64,000 nt of DNA, from positions 248,001 through 312,000 of the forward strand of contig NZ_VOSW01000001.1 in assembly GCF_009690905.1 (NCBI RefSeq). The letters run 5' to 3'. Below, piece after piece: positions 47,626 through 54,576 of the stretch. This DNA comes from Paraburkholderia madseniana (lineage in GTDB: Bacteria; Pseudomonadota; Gammaproteobacteria; Burkholderiales; Burkholderiaceae). Every line of letters starts with the position of its first letter. The stretch's first letter is position 1. The notes beneath the pieces were generated by a model. The model saw only the letters and a list, made by a program, of their open reading frames with translations, did no database searches and was not told the DNA's origin. The position numbers were made by a program, and so were the translations under genes.

Positions 47626-47645
47626 TGAGCCTGAAGAAGGAACCG

Positions 47646-48041
47646 ATGGATTACGCTATCAAGACGCTAAGTCAGCTTCGCCCCATTCTCCTGGGCTTCC
47701 GAAAATCCGCGGGGCTCACACAAACTGCGGTGGCGGAACTGCTAGGTATCACCCAGCAGAGTTACGCACAACTGGAAGCCAAGCCGGCATCGGCAAGCGT
47801 CGAGCGGCTTTTTAAGGTCTTGCGCTTGCTGAACGTGGAGCTACGTATGAGACAGAGATCGTCCGCGCCAGGTAGTGAACCGAAGCAGGCCGACCCGCCG
47901 AAAAGCCAAGGGCAAGTCCCCGCCGCCGAGAAAACGAAACCGTCGCCGGTCGCCAAGCGCCCGAGCCGAACTCAGAACGCGTCTAGTTCGAAACAACCTC
48001 TTAGGGCAATCGCGACCAAAAAGAAACGAGAAAACTGGTAA
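47646..48041 (+). CDS. Orphan HipB-like XRE-family repressor
   Basis: 131 residues from MDYAIKTLSQLRPILLGFRK; AAGAAGGA lies 5 bases before this ATG, while the ATG 21 bases upstream sits in an operator half-site. Helix-turn-helix at about 20-55 (GLTQTAVAELLGITQQSYAQ), then RLFKVLRLLNVELRM as in HipB, and a basic, disordered Pro/Ser/Lys-rich tail of about 55 residues. HipB normally represses and neutralises the HipA kinase, but no hipA follows. Likely an orphan antitoxin left after loss of its toxin, probably still autoregulated. Confidence 0.8.
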   Translation: MDYAIKTLSQLRPILLGFRKSAGLTQTAVAELLGITQQSYAQLEAKPASASVERLFKVLRLLNVELRMRQRSSAPGSEPKQADPPKSQGQVPAAEKTKPSPVAKRPSRTQNASSSKQPLRAIATKKKRENW

Positions 48042-48057
48042 TCGTGGCACGCCCTTG

Positions 48058-48311
48058 TCAGACGCAGCGACTTGACATCTGCGGAGCCGTTGTGACGCAC
48101 GGGACTGGGCTTGCCATAGAAGGCTCTTTCTCAAGCGCTTTCCCGCGGCAAGATCGAGGCTCAATCACCCGGGTAACGCCACCGCCTGCAATCTGCACGT
48201 AGTTGGTTGCGGCGTCCGTCAGCGATGCGTAAGCACACCGTCATAGTCGACCGGTGCCGCACACACGACAACCGCGAATTGCACAAACCGGATGGCAGCG
48301 CCACGACATGC
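48058..48311 (-). pseudogene. Frameshifted remnant of an immunity-like gene
   Basis: On the minus strand one frame reads AAIRFVQFAVVVCAAPVDYD and then, after a shift near 48234-48240, another frame reads TDAATNYVQIAGGGVT followed by RVIE. I recall the second string as typical of small immunity proteins of polymorphic-toxin loci, but could not check it. Neither frame has a good start. Position directly after the toxin/immunity pairs below supports a relic of the same cluster. Confidence 0.35.
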
Positions 48312-48320
48312 TCAGACGCC

Positions 48321-48357
48321 ATAAAGCACAAACCCGGTGCTCGGGCTGGGTTTGTGC
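48321..48357 (-). terminator. Hairpin terminator for the immunity cluster
   Basis: GCACAAACCC and GGGTTTGTGC pair perfectly; on the minus strand the stem is followed by TTTAT. It lies 55 bases after the last minus-strand gene. Confidence 0.55.
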
Positions 48358-48411
48358 TACTGCTTGCTGCGGGGGCTAAATCCCTAATCTGGCGATCAAA
48401 CTAGATCCCCT

Positions 48412-48666
48412 CTATTCGTACATCTTCGCCGCGTAAAGGATATCGGCCGACGTGCGCCAACTCGGCGTGACCGGAATGTCTTGTCCAGTGTTTCTGTAAA
48501 AGTTGTCAATGGATCTGATCCAACTTTCCATTGCGACAAGAAACCGCTCAAGCGTTGGGTTTTCCCATTCAGCTCGATTTTGCTCTAGATCTTGTAACAG
48601 AGCGGCAACGAAATCTGCCAATTCCTCTTTGGATGCAATGCCCCTCACCCGCTCCGACAATTGCAT
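48412..48666 (-). CDS. Small acidic protein, probable immunity protein (DUF7660-like)
   Basis: 84 residues, acidic and mostly helical, with the string WENPTLERFLVAMESWI, which I associate with a family (DUF7660) of small proteins in polymorphic-toxin loci. It starts 9 bases downstream of a toxin-tip gene on the same strand, the usual place for a cognate immunity gene. Ribosome site AGGAGG is present before the ATG. Family name is from memory. Confidence 0.6.
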   Translation of the reverse strand: MQLSERVRGIASKEELADFVAALLQDLEQNRAEWENPTLERFLVAMESWIRSIDNFYRNTGQDIPVTPSWRTSADILYAAKMYE

Positions 48667-48675
48667 GCGTTCCTC

Positions 48676-49014
48676 CTACGGTTTGGACGTGCCTTTGACA
48701 CAAATGATGCAACCTTGATTGGGGGTTGTGAACTTCCACCCCCGACTCGACACTTCCTGAGCTGTAGCCGGGGTAATGTTAACTTGGGTTCCTAACTGAT
48801 ACGTAGCAAATAGTCGGCGGTTGTCGAACGTGTACACAAGTCCGTCTTGCTCGTACACGCGTATCGGTGGCAAATCGGCTGGCGAAATCACGCCGGATTT
48901 CAGAGCCCCGATCGTATCTTGCCGCGATGTTCCATCCTTAAACGTTGAGCTGATGCTGTATCGCGTGAAACGAACCAAACCCGGATTCGCCAATCTGCTC
49001 AGATTGCTCGGCAC
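48676..49014 (-). CDS. Orphan toxin tip (polymorphic-toxin C-terminal domain fragment)
   Basis: 112 residues from a GTG with no good ribosome site; the frame stays open another 25 codons upstream to a stop near 49090, overlapping the neighbouring immunity gene end. NLSRLANPGLVRFTRYSIS, TFKDGTSR, GVISPADLPPIRVYEQDG and TFDNRRLFA match the layout of a toxin domain found at the C-terminus of CdiA, Rhs and related proteins. Lacking the delivery protein, it looks like a displaced cassette. Unlike its GC-rich surroundings this stretch is AT-rich. Confidence 0.6.
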   Translation of the reverse strand: MPSNLSRLANPGLVRFTRYSISSTFKDGTSRQDTIGALKSGVISPADLPPIRVYEQDGLVYTFDNRRLFATYQLGTQVNITPATAQEVSSRGWKFTTPNQGCIICVKGTSKP

Positions 49015-49060
49015 GCCATTGTTTGTGGCATGGCAAGCCTGTCCAACTCGCGAACGCTGA

Positions 49061-49474
49061 TTACTGGAACAATATCGAGAGGCGACGTGCTATTGCAATC
49101 GCGGCCAGATCATCAATCCGCTCAAGCAACAACTCTCCGTCAACATCAATAAAAGATTCAAGCGCATTTTTCGGAACCAATCCCACCGATCTCGCGACCT
49201 TGTTTTGCCACTCCGAAATGAAAGGTGTTGGCGCTCGAGTTTTCATTTCTGAAATTATCTCATTCAATTCGTTACGGAGATCAATGCATGCCAAATCCCC
49301 CCATTCTCCATCAGAATCGGAATGCAGAATGAAGGTCGGGAATCGACATCCAGCACGCCCACCCTCCAGCTCCGTTACCAAGTACTCGCGCAAACCATTG
49401 AAGTCGGCATAAGTGCCGATCTCGACACCTTCCACCTCTTCTTGGCCGTCAAAGATACAGAGATAGAGACCCAT
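49061..49474 (-). CDS. Imm70-like immunity protein
   Basis: 137 residues from MGLYLCIFDGQEEVEGVEIG, with GGGAG 8 bases upstream. GLYLCIFD, then VEIGTYADFNGLREYL and RFPTFILHSDSDGEWG match the immunity-protein family Imm70 as I recall it. It overlaps the stop of the upstream toxin-tip gene (TGATG), a tight toxin-immunity arrangement. Predicted to bind and neutralise the toxin domain encoded just before it. Confidence 0.65.
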   Translation of the reverse strand: MGLYLCIFDGQEEVEGVEIGTYADFNGLREYLVTELEGGRAGCRFPTFILHSDSDGEWGDLACIDLRNELNEIISEMKTRAPTPFISEWQNKVARSVGLVPKNALESFIDVDGELLLERIDDLAAIAIARRLSILFQ

Positions 49475-49725
49475 CAATAGTTCTCCCGTGTGACCGAGTT
49501 CCGGCACCGCTTTATCAAATCAACCAGAGATCGATCAAACTCAAACGAATTCGGCACCTTAATAATCAGTCTCTTCCTTTCCTCGACTGCCCGGAATGCA
49601 AGAAGTCGAATCTGATAGGTCGCCCGTAGTTTCGAAACATTTTTCACCAGATACATCCTGTTAAAAGACTCCGCATCCGGCATCGCGCTCCGTGCAACTT
49701 GATGTTTCGTATTCTTAAATTCCAC
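49474..49725 (-). CDS. Toxin-tip fragment with PD-(D/E)xK-like end
   Basis: 83 residues from a GTG preceded by AAGGGG. It opens directly with VEFKN, the ExK half of a PD-(D/E)xK nuclease motif, and continues with YLVKNVSKLRATYQIRLLAF and LIIKVPNSFEFDRSLVDLI, resembling the final helices of restriction-endonuclease-fold toxins. The upstream catalytic Asp is missing, so it is probably a truncated, inactive tip. Follows the haemagglutinin remnant after 9 bases and precedes its presumed immunity gene. Confidence 0.55.
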   Translation of the reverse strand: MEFKNTKHQVARSAMPDAESFNRMYLVKNVSKLRATYQIRLLAFRAVEERKRLIIKVPNSFEFDRSLVDLIKRCRNSVTRENY

Positions 49726-49734
49726 GATATCCCC

Positions 49735-49983
49735 TTACTTCGGCACTGGTTGAACGCTTACACCCCAATTTGATAGCCATTGTGCAAACGTCGAGTTGAC
49801 GCTGAATGCTTCGCACGACCTCGCATTGACCGGCCCGCTGCAAGGCGCGAGCGTCACGACCGCGCCTGCGACGTTGATATCGTGTTGCGCATTAATGCCG
49901 ACTGTCGTACCACTGGAGATCTTACCCGTCGATACCACGGTCACATCGTTCTGCGCCGTCGCCGTCACAGCGTGCAACGCCAT
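49735..49983 (-). pseudogene. Remnant of filamentous haemagglutinin/CdiA
   Basis: 82 codons; the first 45 read like haemagglutinin beta-helix repeats (VTATAQNDVTVVSTGKISSG, INAQHDINVAGAVVTLAP), the rest is unlike them. Full FhaB/CdiA proteins exceed 2000 residues, so this is a short scrap. Its ATG overlaps the stop of the 3-hydroxyacyl-CoA dehydrogenase gene (TAATG), probably marking a recombination junction. Confidence 0.6.
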
Positions 49984-50897
49984 TAACCGCGACTAATCAC
50001 CTGCTTACGGCCTGCTTTGACGCGCGCCAAATGGGCGTCGTCCCACTCATAGAAACCAGCACCGCTACGTACGCCAACACGCCCCGCGTTCACCTGCGCA
50101 CGCAGCAGATCGAGCACGTCTTCGTCTTTGGCGAGTTCCGGCATCAGATGCTGGGAGATATCGAGGAAGGTATCGAGGCCGCCCATGTCCGCGCCCTCGA
50201 GCGGCCCGACGATCCCCCATCGGCGCCCGAGCGACGCCTTCATGACCCGATCGACCACATCAGGCGTGGCCGCTCCTGAACGCACGATGTTCAACGCCTC
50301 GCGCAGCACCGCGAACTGCAGCCGGTTGCCGACAAAACCCGGAATCGCCTTCGCGAGCACCACCGGCTCCATGCCGATCGCGCTCATCAACGCTGCGGTA
50401 CGTTCGGTGACTTCCGGCGCGGTCGCGGTACCCGGCACGACTTCGACGAGCGGGATCATGTGCGGCGGATTCCAGAAATGCGCGATCAGAAAACGCTCCT
50501 TCGCGCGCAACGGAGCAACCAGTTGATCGGGTGGGAAACCGCTGGTGTTGCTCGCGAGAATCGCATCGTCTGCCATCAGTTCAGCCAGCGACGCATACAG
50601 GCGATGCTTCAGTTCCAGCACCTCGGGAATCGCCTCGATCACGAATTGCGCCGCCGCCATCACGTCGAGTTGCGCATGTGTCTCGATGCGCCCGAGCGCC
50701 GCCTGTTTGGCGGCGTGGTCGATGCGCCCGGCGTCGATCAGTTCGTCGAGTACCGCTTCCGCCTTGGGCGCGACGCTCGCGAGGCGCGCCGGGTCGACGT
50801 CGTGAACGATCGTCCGATGCCCATGCAACGCGCTTTGCGTCGCAATGCCGACGCCCATCAATCCAGTGCCCACTACGCCTATGACTGCCTCGTCCAC
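49983..50897 (-). CDS. 3-hydroxyacyl-CoA dehydrogenase family protein
   Basis: 304 residues from GTG, chosen because AGGAGA lies 5 bases upstream; an ATG 13 codons earlier is weaker. NAD-binding motif VVGTGLMGVGIA at the N-terminus, catalytic His/Glu in FLIAHFWNPPHMIPLVEVV, and C-terminal dimerisation domain (IPGFVGNRLQFAVLREAL). Single-domain HAD type oxidising 3-hydroxyacyl-CoA or 3-hydroxybutyryl-CoA to the 3-keto form; some relatives act on carnitine or lambda-crystallin-type substrates. Its 3' end is joined directly to the haemagglutinin remnant. Confidence 0.88.
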   Translation of the reverse strand: MDEAVIGVVGTGLMGVGIATQSALHGHRTIVHDVDPARLASVAPKAEAVLDELIDAGRIDHAAKQAALGRIETHAQLDVMAAAQFVIEAIPEVLELKHRLYASLAELMADDAILASNTSGFPPDQLVAPLRAKERFLIAHFWNPPHMIPLVEVVPGTATAPEVTERTAALMSAIGMEPVVLAKAIPGFVGNRLQFAVLREALNIVRSGAATPDVVDRVMKASLGRRWGIVGPLEGADMGGLDTFLDISQHLMPELAKDEDVLDLLRAQVNAGRVGVRSGAGFYEWDDAHLARVKAGRKQVISRG

Positions 50898-50969
50898 GCC
50901 GCTCTCCTGCTGCCGTCGATGAAAGCCTTCGAGCATAGCGTAGCGCGCCGTTTTCCAAGACCGAACGTG

Positions 50970-51006
50970 GCAAAGCCGGTCTTCCGTGAGGAAAGACCGG
51001 CTTTGC
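50970..51006. terminator. Strong intergenic hairpin
   Basis: GCAAAGCCGGTCTT and AAGACCGGCTTTGC pair perfectly (14 bp) around a 9-nt loop. It lies after the small exported-protein gene on the minus strand; no long T-run. Confidence 0.6.
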
Positions 51007-51045
51007 GAACTTCACGCCGCGTCGCACGGCGCCGTCATGCGCGCA

Positions 51046-51351
51046 TTAGTAGCGCGGGGGCGGCGGGCGATGATCGTCGCCGTGATGATGCGGATCGTAG
51101 TCGTGCGGATGGTGACCCATCCAGTCGTCATGAGCCCAGTAGCGGTGGCCGTCGTAGTAACGATCGCCGTGCCAGCCGATGTTGATCGACACGCCCACCG
51201 GCCTCATGTGCGGCTGACCGTAAACCGCCGGTCCCGGACCATTCTCGACAACCACCCGTTCCTGGGCGAAAGCACTGCCGGCTGCGAGCAACGCGCCGCC
51301 CGCCAGCAAGGTTGCAACGATCGAACGCGACGTCTTGTTAAAGGTTTTCAT
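51046..51351 (-). CDS. Small exported His/Asp-rich protein
   Basis: 101 residues from MKTFNKTSRSIVATLLAGGA, with GGGAGG before the ATG. Signal peptide cut near AFAQ, then a short beta-like part (MRPVGVSINIGWHGDRYY) and a tail dense in His, Asp, Tyr and Pro (HHPHDYDPHHHGDDHRPPPP) that could bind metal ions. Conserved small exported proteins of this kind are common in Burkholderiales; no function known. Confidence 0.8.
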   Translation of the reverse strand: MKTFNKTSRSIVATLLAGGALLAAGSAFAQERVVVENGPGPAVYGQPHMRPVGVSINIGWHGDRYYDGHRYWAHDDWMGHHPHDYDPHHHGDDHRPPPPRY

Positions 51352-51786
51352 CGTGACCTCCCATGCAAAGTTTTGTATCAAGCCAGCGCCCGTGTTCGGT
51401 CGACATCGAACCGCGGTTTTGGGTTCGGACCAGACGCCGTACGCTTGAGACCAACTTTAGCGGTGCAAACCGCGTGAAGACGTGAGCACTTGTAAGCGCA
51501 CATTTCATTGGAAAAGACTGATGAATGGGAGTCTTTTCGACCTTCGCCGCCCGTCTATAGCACATGCGCGGTGGATCAACTGAATGACACGATGGCGCCG
51601 TGTGAGGCGCCGTTACATCCATTTCGGCCGGGAAATATTCGGAAAAACTGGAAATCGGGCTGCGAGCGCACCAAAAACAAAAGCCACGGCACGCGTTTCG
51701 CGGGCGGTGGCTTCAATGATGCGAGGCGCACTCGACGTGCGCGCCCATGCGCGATGGTCCGCGCTCAGGCCATACGACTTTGCTTT
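51352..51786. other. 435-bp gap with a hairpin
   Basis: No gene supported. GAAAAGACT (51511-51519) pairs with AGTCTTTTC (51530-51538). The right part holds the terminator at 51671-51713. The rest shows no recognisable signal. Confidence 0.4.
51671..51713 (-). terminator. Rho-independent terminator of the DUF3563 gene
   Basis: On the minus strand AAGCCAC pairs with GTGGCTT around a GC-rich inner region, followed by TTGTTTTTGG. It lies 75 bases after the stop codon. Confidence 0.75.
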
Positions 51787-51945
51787 TTAGTCGCTCAGCT
51801 TGATGCCGAACAACGTAGATTGCGCTTTGCGCATGCGCTCTGCTTCGCGGCTACGTGCTGCGTACGAGTAGTCCGAATCCAGCGGCAGATGGGGCGACGC
51901 AAAGAGGTCGCTGACCTTTTGGAACAATGCAAAAATGAAGCTCAT
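51787..51945 (-). CDS. DUF3563 microprotein
   Basis: 52 residues from MSFIFALFQKVSDLFASPHL, with GGGAG 5 bases upstream. The hydrophobic start followed by DYSYAARSREAERMRKAQ fits the DUF3563 family of tiny Burkholderiales proteins, which have no known function. It has its own well-formed promoter and terminator. Confidence 0.8.
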   Translation of the reverse strand: MSFIFALFQKVSDLFASPHLPLDSDYSYAARSREAERMRKAQSTLFGIKLSD

Positions 51946-51974
51946 GGCGACTCCCGGTTGGTTACTGCATTTGC

Positions 51975-52014
51975 TAGGGTTTTCCCTTAACAAGAATTAT
52001 AGGGTTTTCCCTAA
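51975..52014 (-). promoter_or_regulatory. Promoter of the DUF3563 gene flanked by paired AGGG/CCCT boxes
   Basis: A minus-strand TATAAT (52001-51996) sits between two copies of TAGGGTTTTCCCT (51975-51987 and 52000-52012), 25 bases apart. Each copy is itself an inverted repeat (AGGG-TTTT-CCCT), so two dimers could bind on either side of the -10 box. The -35 is weak. Confidence 0.6.
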
Positions 52015-52075
52015 GCAAAAGCTAGTGCAATGCAGCAATTTCTCGGGTGTGGTGTGTTGTCACAGGGTTTTAGTC

Positions 52076-52094
52076 CATGGTGCGTTGCACCATG
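52076..52094. other. Short perfect hairpin after the gene ending at 52138
   Basis: CATGGTGC and GCACCATG pair around GTT. It lies between two minus-strand genes, at the 3' end of the upstream one; no T-run. Confidence 0.5.
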
Positions 52095-52137
52095 ACAACG
52101 TCCCCGTTTTTCGTATTTCAGGGTCAAAAGCGTCCGC

Positions 52138-52446
52138 TTACTGAAGGGTGGTCGATTGCGGCTTTCTGCTGCGCGTGGGTTTCGCGCTCGTCGTGTTTTT
52201 GCGAGGGTTCACTACGGCTGCATCGACTGCACCCTCCGCAGTGCTCTCCGCACGCATCAGCGTCGCGCTGTTGACGGAGACAATCAGCCCCGGCAAGGTC
52301 CGCGCGGGGTTCTCTTGCGGCTTGACGGAAGCGCCCGTCGCCGAAAACTCGACGTTCAACGCCCAGTGCCCTTCGTGGATGCCCTGATCGCGCAGAAGCG
52401 CGCCTAGCAGTTCCTCGATCGAATATTTGTGCGTGCTGGTCGGCAT
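52138..52446 (-). CDS. Conserved-looking hypothetical protein
   Basis: 102 residues from MPTSTHKYSIEELLGALLRD, with GGGAG 6 bases upstream. The first 65 residues look folded (helix YSIEELLGALLRDQG, strand HWALNVEFSATG, strand PGLIVSVNSATLMR); the tail is Ala/Thr/Lys/Arg-rich and disordered. No family recognised. Confidence 0.7.
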   Translation of the reverse strand: MPTSTHKYSIEELLGALLRDQGIHEGHWALNVEFSATGASVKPQENPARTLPGLIVSVNSATLMRAESTAEGAVDAAVVNPRKNTTSAKPTRSRKPQSTTLQ

Positions 52447-52678
52447 GGTGGCTCCCGTCAGAAGATGCGCTGGCGTATCCGGTCCGGCTTCGCAACAGCA
52501 ACGAGAGTGTAAAACGCGACGTTTGGCTTGCAAGGCGTTGGCGGCGGGTGTTGCCTTACGGCGCCTATCCTAGGAGGCAGGGAGCGAGAGCGGGGCTGGG
52601 GGTTCAGGACTGGAAGCCGCGATGCTGCGGGGCCGGGAGCGGGAATAGGCGCCCAGCTGTTTGCGCGGGCAAAACGAG

Positions 52679-52709
52679 CTGCCGCGGCCGGCTAACGCCG
52701 GCGCGGCAG
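52679..52709. terminator. GC-rich hairpin after the gene ending at 52720
   Basis: CTGCCGCG-CCGGC pairs with GCCGG-CGCGGCAG around TAAC; on the minus strand it is followed by CTCGTTTTG. The 150 bases to its right up to the next gene start show nothing else. Confidence 0.55.
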
Positions 52710-52719
52710 TAGTTGAAGA

Positions 52720-54138
52720 TCAGTGCGAATTGGCAGCTTTCGGCTTGTGCGCGTGCTGCGCGCGCGTGCCGCGTTTGCCATGCGCTGGCGTGGCCACGGC
52801 TGGCTGAGGCGCTGCGGTTGCGGCTGCGTCAGAAGCCGCATTGGCCGCCGCCGCGTTGGCCATCGCGATGTGCGTGTCGAGCAAGCTGGCCATGGCGGCC
52901 TGCTGGTTCTGCATCATCTGTTCGATGCGGTGTTGCTGGGCGGTGGTTTCACGCGTCAGGCGCATCAGGAGCACCGTCTGCGTGATACCGATCGCGACTG
53001 TCATCAGCAACGCGCCCACCACGATCGACAACATCCACTTCATTCGGCGTGAATGGTCGGTCGCGGCGAGGCGTTGATCGGCGATCACGCCGTACAGGGC
53101 ATCGACGGTATCGGCGAAGGCCGTAGCACGCGCGCGGTCGAGTTCAGGCGCGGCCCGCAGCGCTGCCGCGGCTGCTTCGGCGCGCTGGGCTTCACGGAAA
53201 GAAGGCGCAGAGAAAGACGCGTTTGTGTGTGCGGCAGATGCCGAGGCTGATGCGGGCGCTGATGCCGACACCGACGCCAGCGCAGATGCCGATGCGGGCG
53301 CAAACGCAGACACATTGCCCGACGACTTCGCAGCCGGCCTCGGCTCAGCAACCACCGCGCCGGAATCAGTCCCAGCCCCAGACTCGGAGGAAGACAAAGC
53401 ACGCTCCGCTCCCGCATGCGCGCCTTCTGCGCCGACCGCTTCTCTCAAAGCCGTCGTCGCCTTGGCAAAAGTCGCCGCGAAACGCTGCGGCGGAATAGGC
53501 GGCCTGGCACCGCCCGAGGTCGTTGCAACCGCTGCATCTGTCGTCGCTGCGCCCGGCTCAGCAGCCTGGCGCAGCGCGGTCACACTGCGCGCCACAGTCG
53601 CCGCCGCCATCGCAGACGTGAGCGGCACAACCGCGTCACGTGCCGACGCCGCCGTTTTATCTTCGGCCGACGCTTCTGCGACCGCCTTCACATCCCCGAA
53701 AGCCAGCTCGCCGACAGGCGATGCCGTGGCCTCCACGGCCTCCGTCTCCAGCCCACTCAATTGCGCATTCACCTGCACCGGTTCATCCGATTTCGCAGCG
53801 CGAGGCGCACGCCGCGCCGCCCTTGCCTCCAGCGACATGCCGTCGGCATCGATCGCGCCAACCGCGGCCAGCACGACATCGGGTAATTCAAAGCCGTGCA
53901 ACGTGCCTTGCCGGACGTCGATATTCATCGCTTCCAGCGTGGCGCGAGTGGGATCGTCGGGGAACAGGTCGAGCGTGCTGTCGTCGCGCGAGGCATCGCT
54001 CAGTTGCGCGAGACGTTGTGCCGAGCGCGCGGCGCGCGCCAGCTTGTTTTCAGTTTCGGTCGAGACGGTGGCCTGCCGCCGCTTCTTCGAAGCGGCGCGC
54101 TGAGGCCGGGACTGCGTGGATGCTGCGGAATCTGCCAT
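52720..54138 (-). CDS. Low-complexity single-pass membrane protein of unknown function
   Basis: 472 residues from MADSAASTQSRPQRAAS. The basic N-terminus has a folded-looking patch (DLFPDDPTRATLEAMNIDVR), followed by about 250 residues of Ala/Ser/Val/Glu-rich sequence including an Ala-Ser repeat (SASALASVSASAPASASASA). Near residue 365 comes a helix DTVDALYGVIADQRLA, then one transmembrane segment (WMLSIVVGALLMTVAIGITQ) and a short coiled coil with an Ala/Lys/His-rich tail. No enzyme motif. Confidence 0.7.
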   Translation of the reverse strand: MADSAASTQSRPQRAASKKRRQATVSTETENKLARAARSAQRLAQLSDASRDDSTLDLFPDDPTRATLEAMNIDVRQGTLHGFELPDVVLAAVGAIDADGMSLEARAARRAPRAAKSDEPVQVNAQLSGLETEAVEATASPVGELAFGDVKAVAEASAEDKTAASARDAVVPLTSAMAAATVARSVTALRQAAEPGAATTDAAVATTSGGARPPIPPQRFAATFAKATTALREAVGAEGAHAGAERALSSSESGAGTDSGAVVAEPRPAAKSSGNVSAFAPASASALASVSASAPASASASAAHTNASFSAPSFREAQRAEAAAAALRAAPELDRARATAFADTVDALYGVIADQRLAATDHSRRMKWMLSIVVGALLMTVAIGITQTVLLMRLTRETTAQQHRIEQMMQNQQAAMASLLDTHIAMANAAAANAASDAAATAAPQPAVATPAHGKRGTRAQHAHKPKAANSH

Positions 54139-54576
54139 AGAGAAAAAAGCGGTCGTCGCCGGAAAGCGGGCGCCGAGCACCGCTCGTCAATGCCATTGGA
54201 ATTTTTCGAGACCGCATTGTCGCATGGCCGCCCGCCCCAGCCGAAGCCATTCGCCGAGGTTTTTCCGTTTTTAAGACGACGCCTCGTCCTGCCGGAACTG
54301 CTTGACGCCGCGCAACTGACGCAAGCGTGAGCGGATCACTTCATATTCGGTATTCGACACGCGGTGCAACGTGATCACTGTGACGGAGTGCCAGCGGCAG
54401 CCGTTTGCTTTATGCTTGGCCGCACGTCGCCGCGCGGGTTGCTGGGACGATCGTCGTGCCGCTGGCGAACTGCCCTATTGCGGGCCAATCAGCATCCACG
54501 ATCGCCGGCGGCGCGCGCCGTGGCGAGAGCCAAAACCCGCACGCGCTTCGAATGACCGAGTTTGACCAACCGAACT
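54139..54576. other. 438-bp divergent intergenic region
   Basis: Contains the start regions of two divergent genes. A minus-strand frame from a GTG at 54378 to a stop at 54271 could encode about 35 residues (VITLHRVSNTEYEVIRSR and so on) but has no ribosome site. No promoter stands out. Confidence 0.3.

Noticed and set aside
48321..48357. Possible plus-strand terminator of the HipB-like gene
   Set aside because: The T-rich side lies on the minus strand, so the hairpin better serves the immunity cluster; it is also 280 bases beyond the repressor stop.
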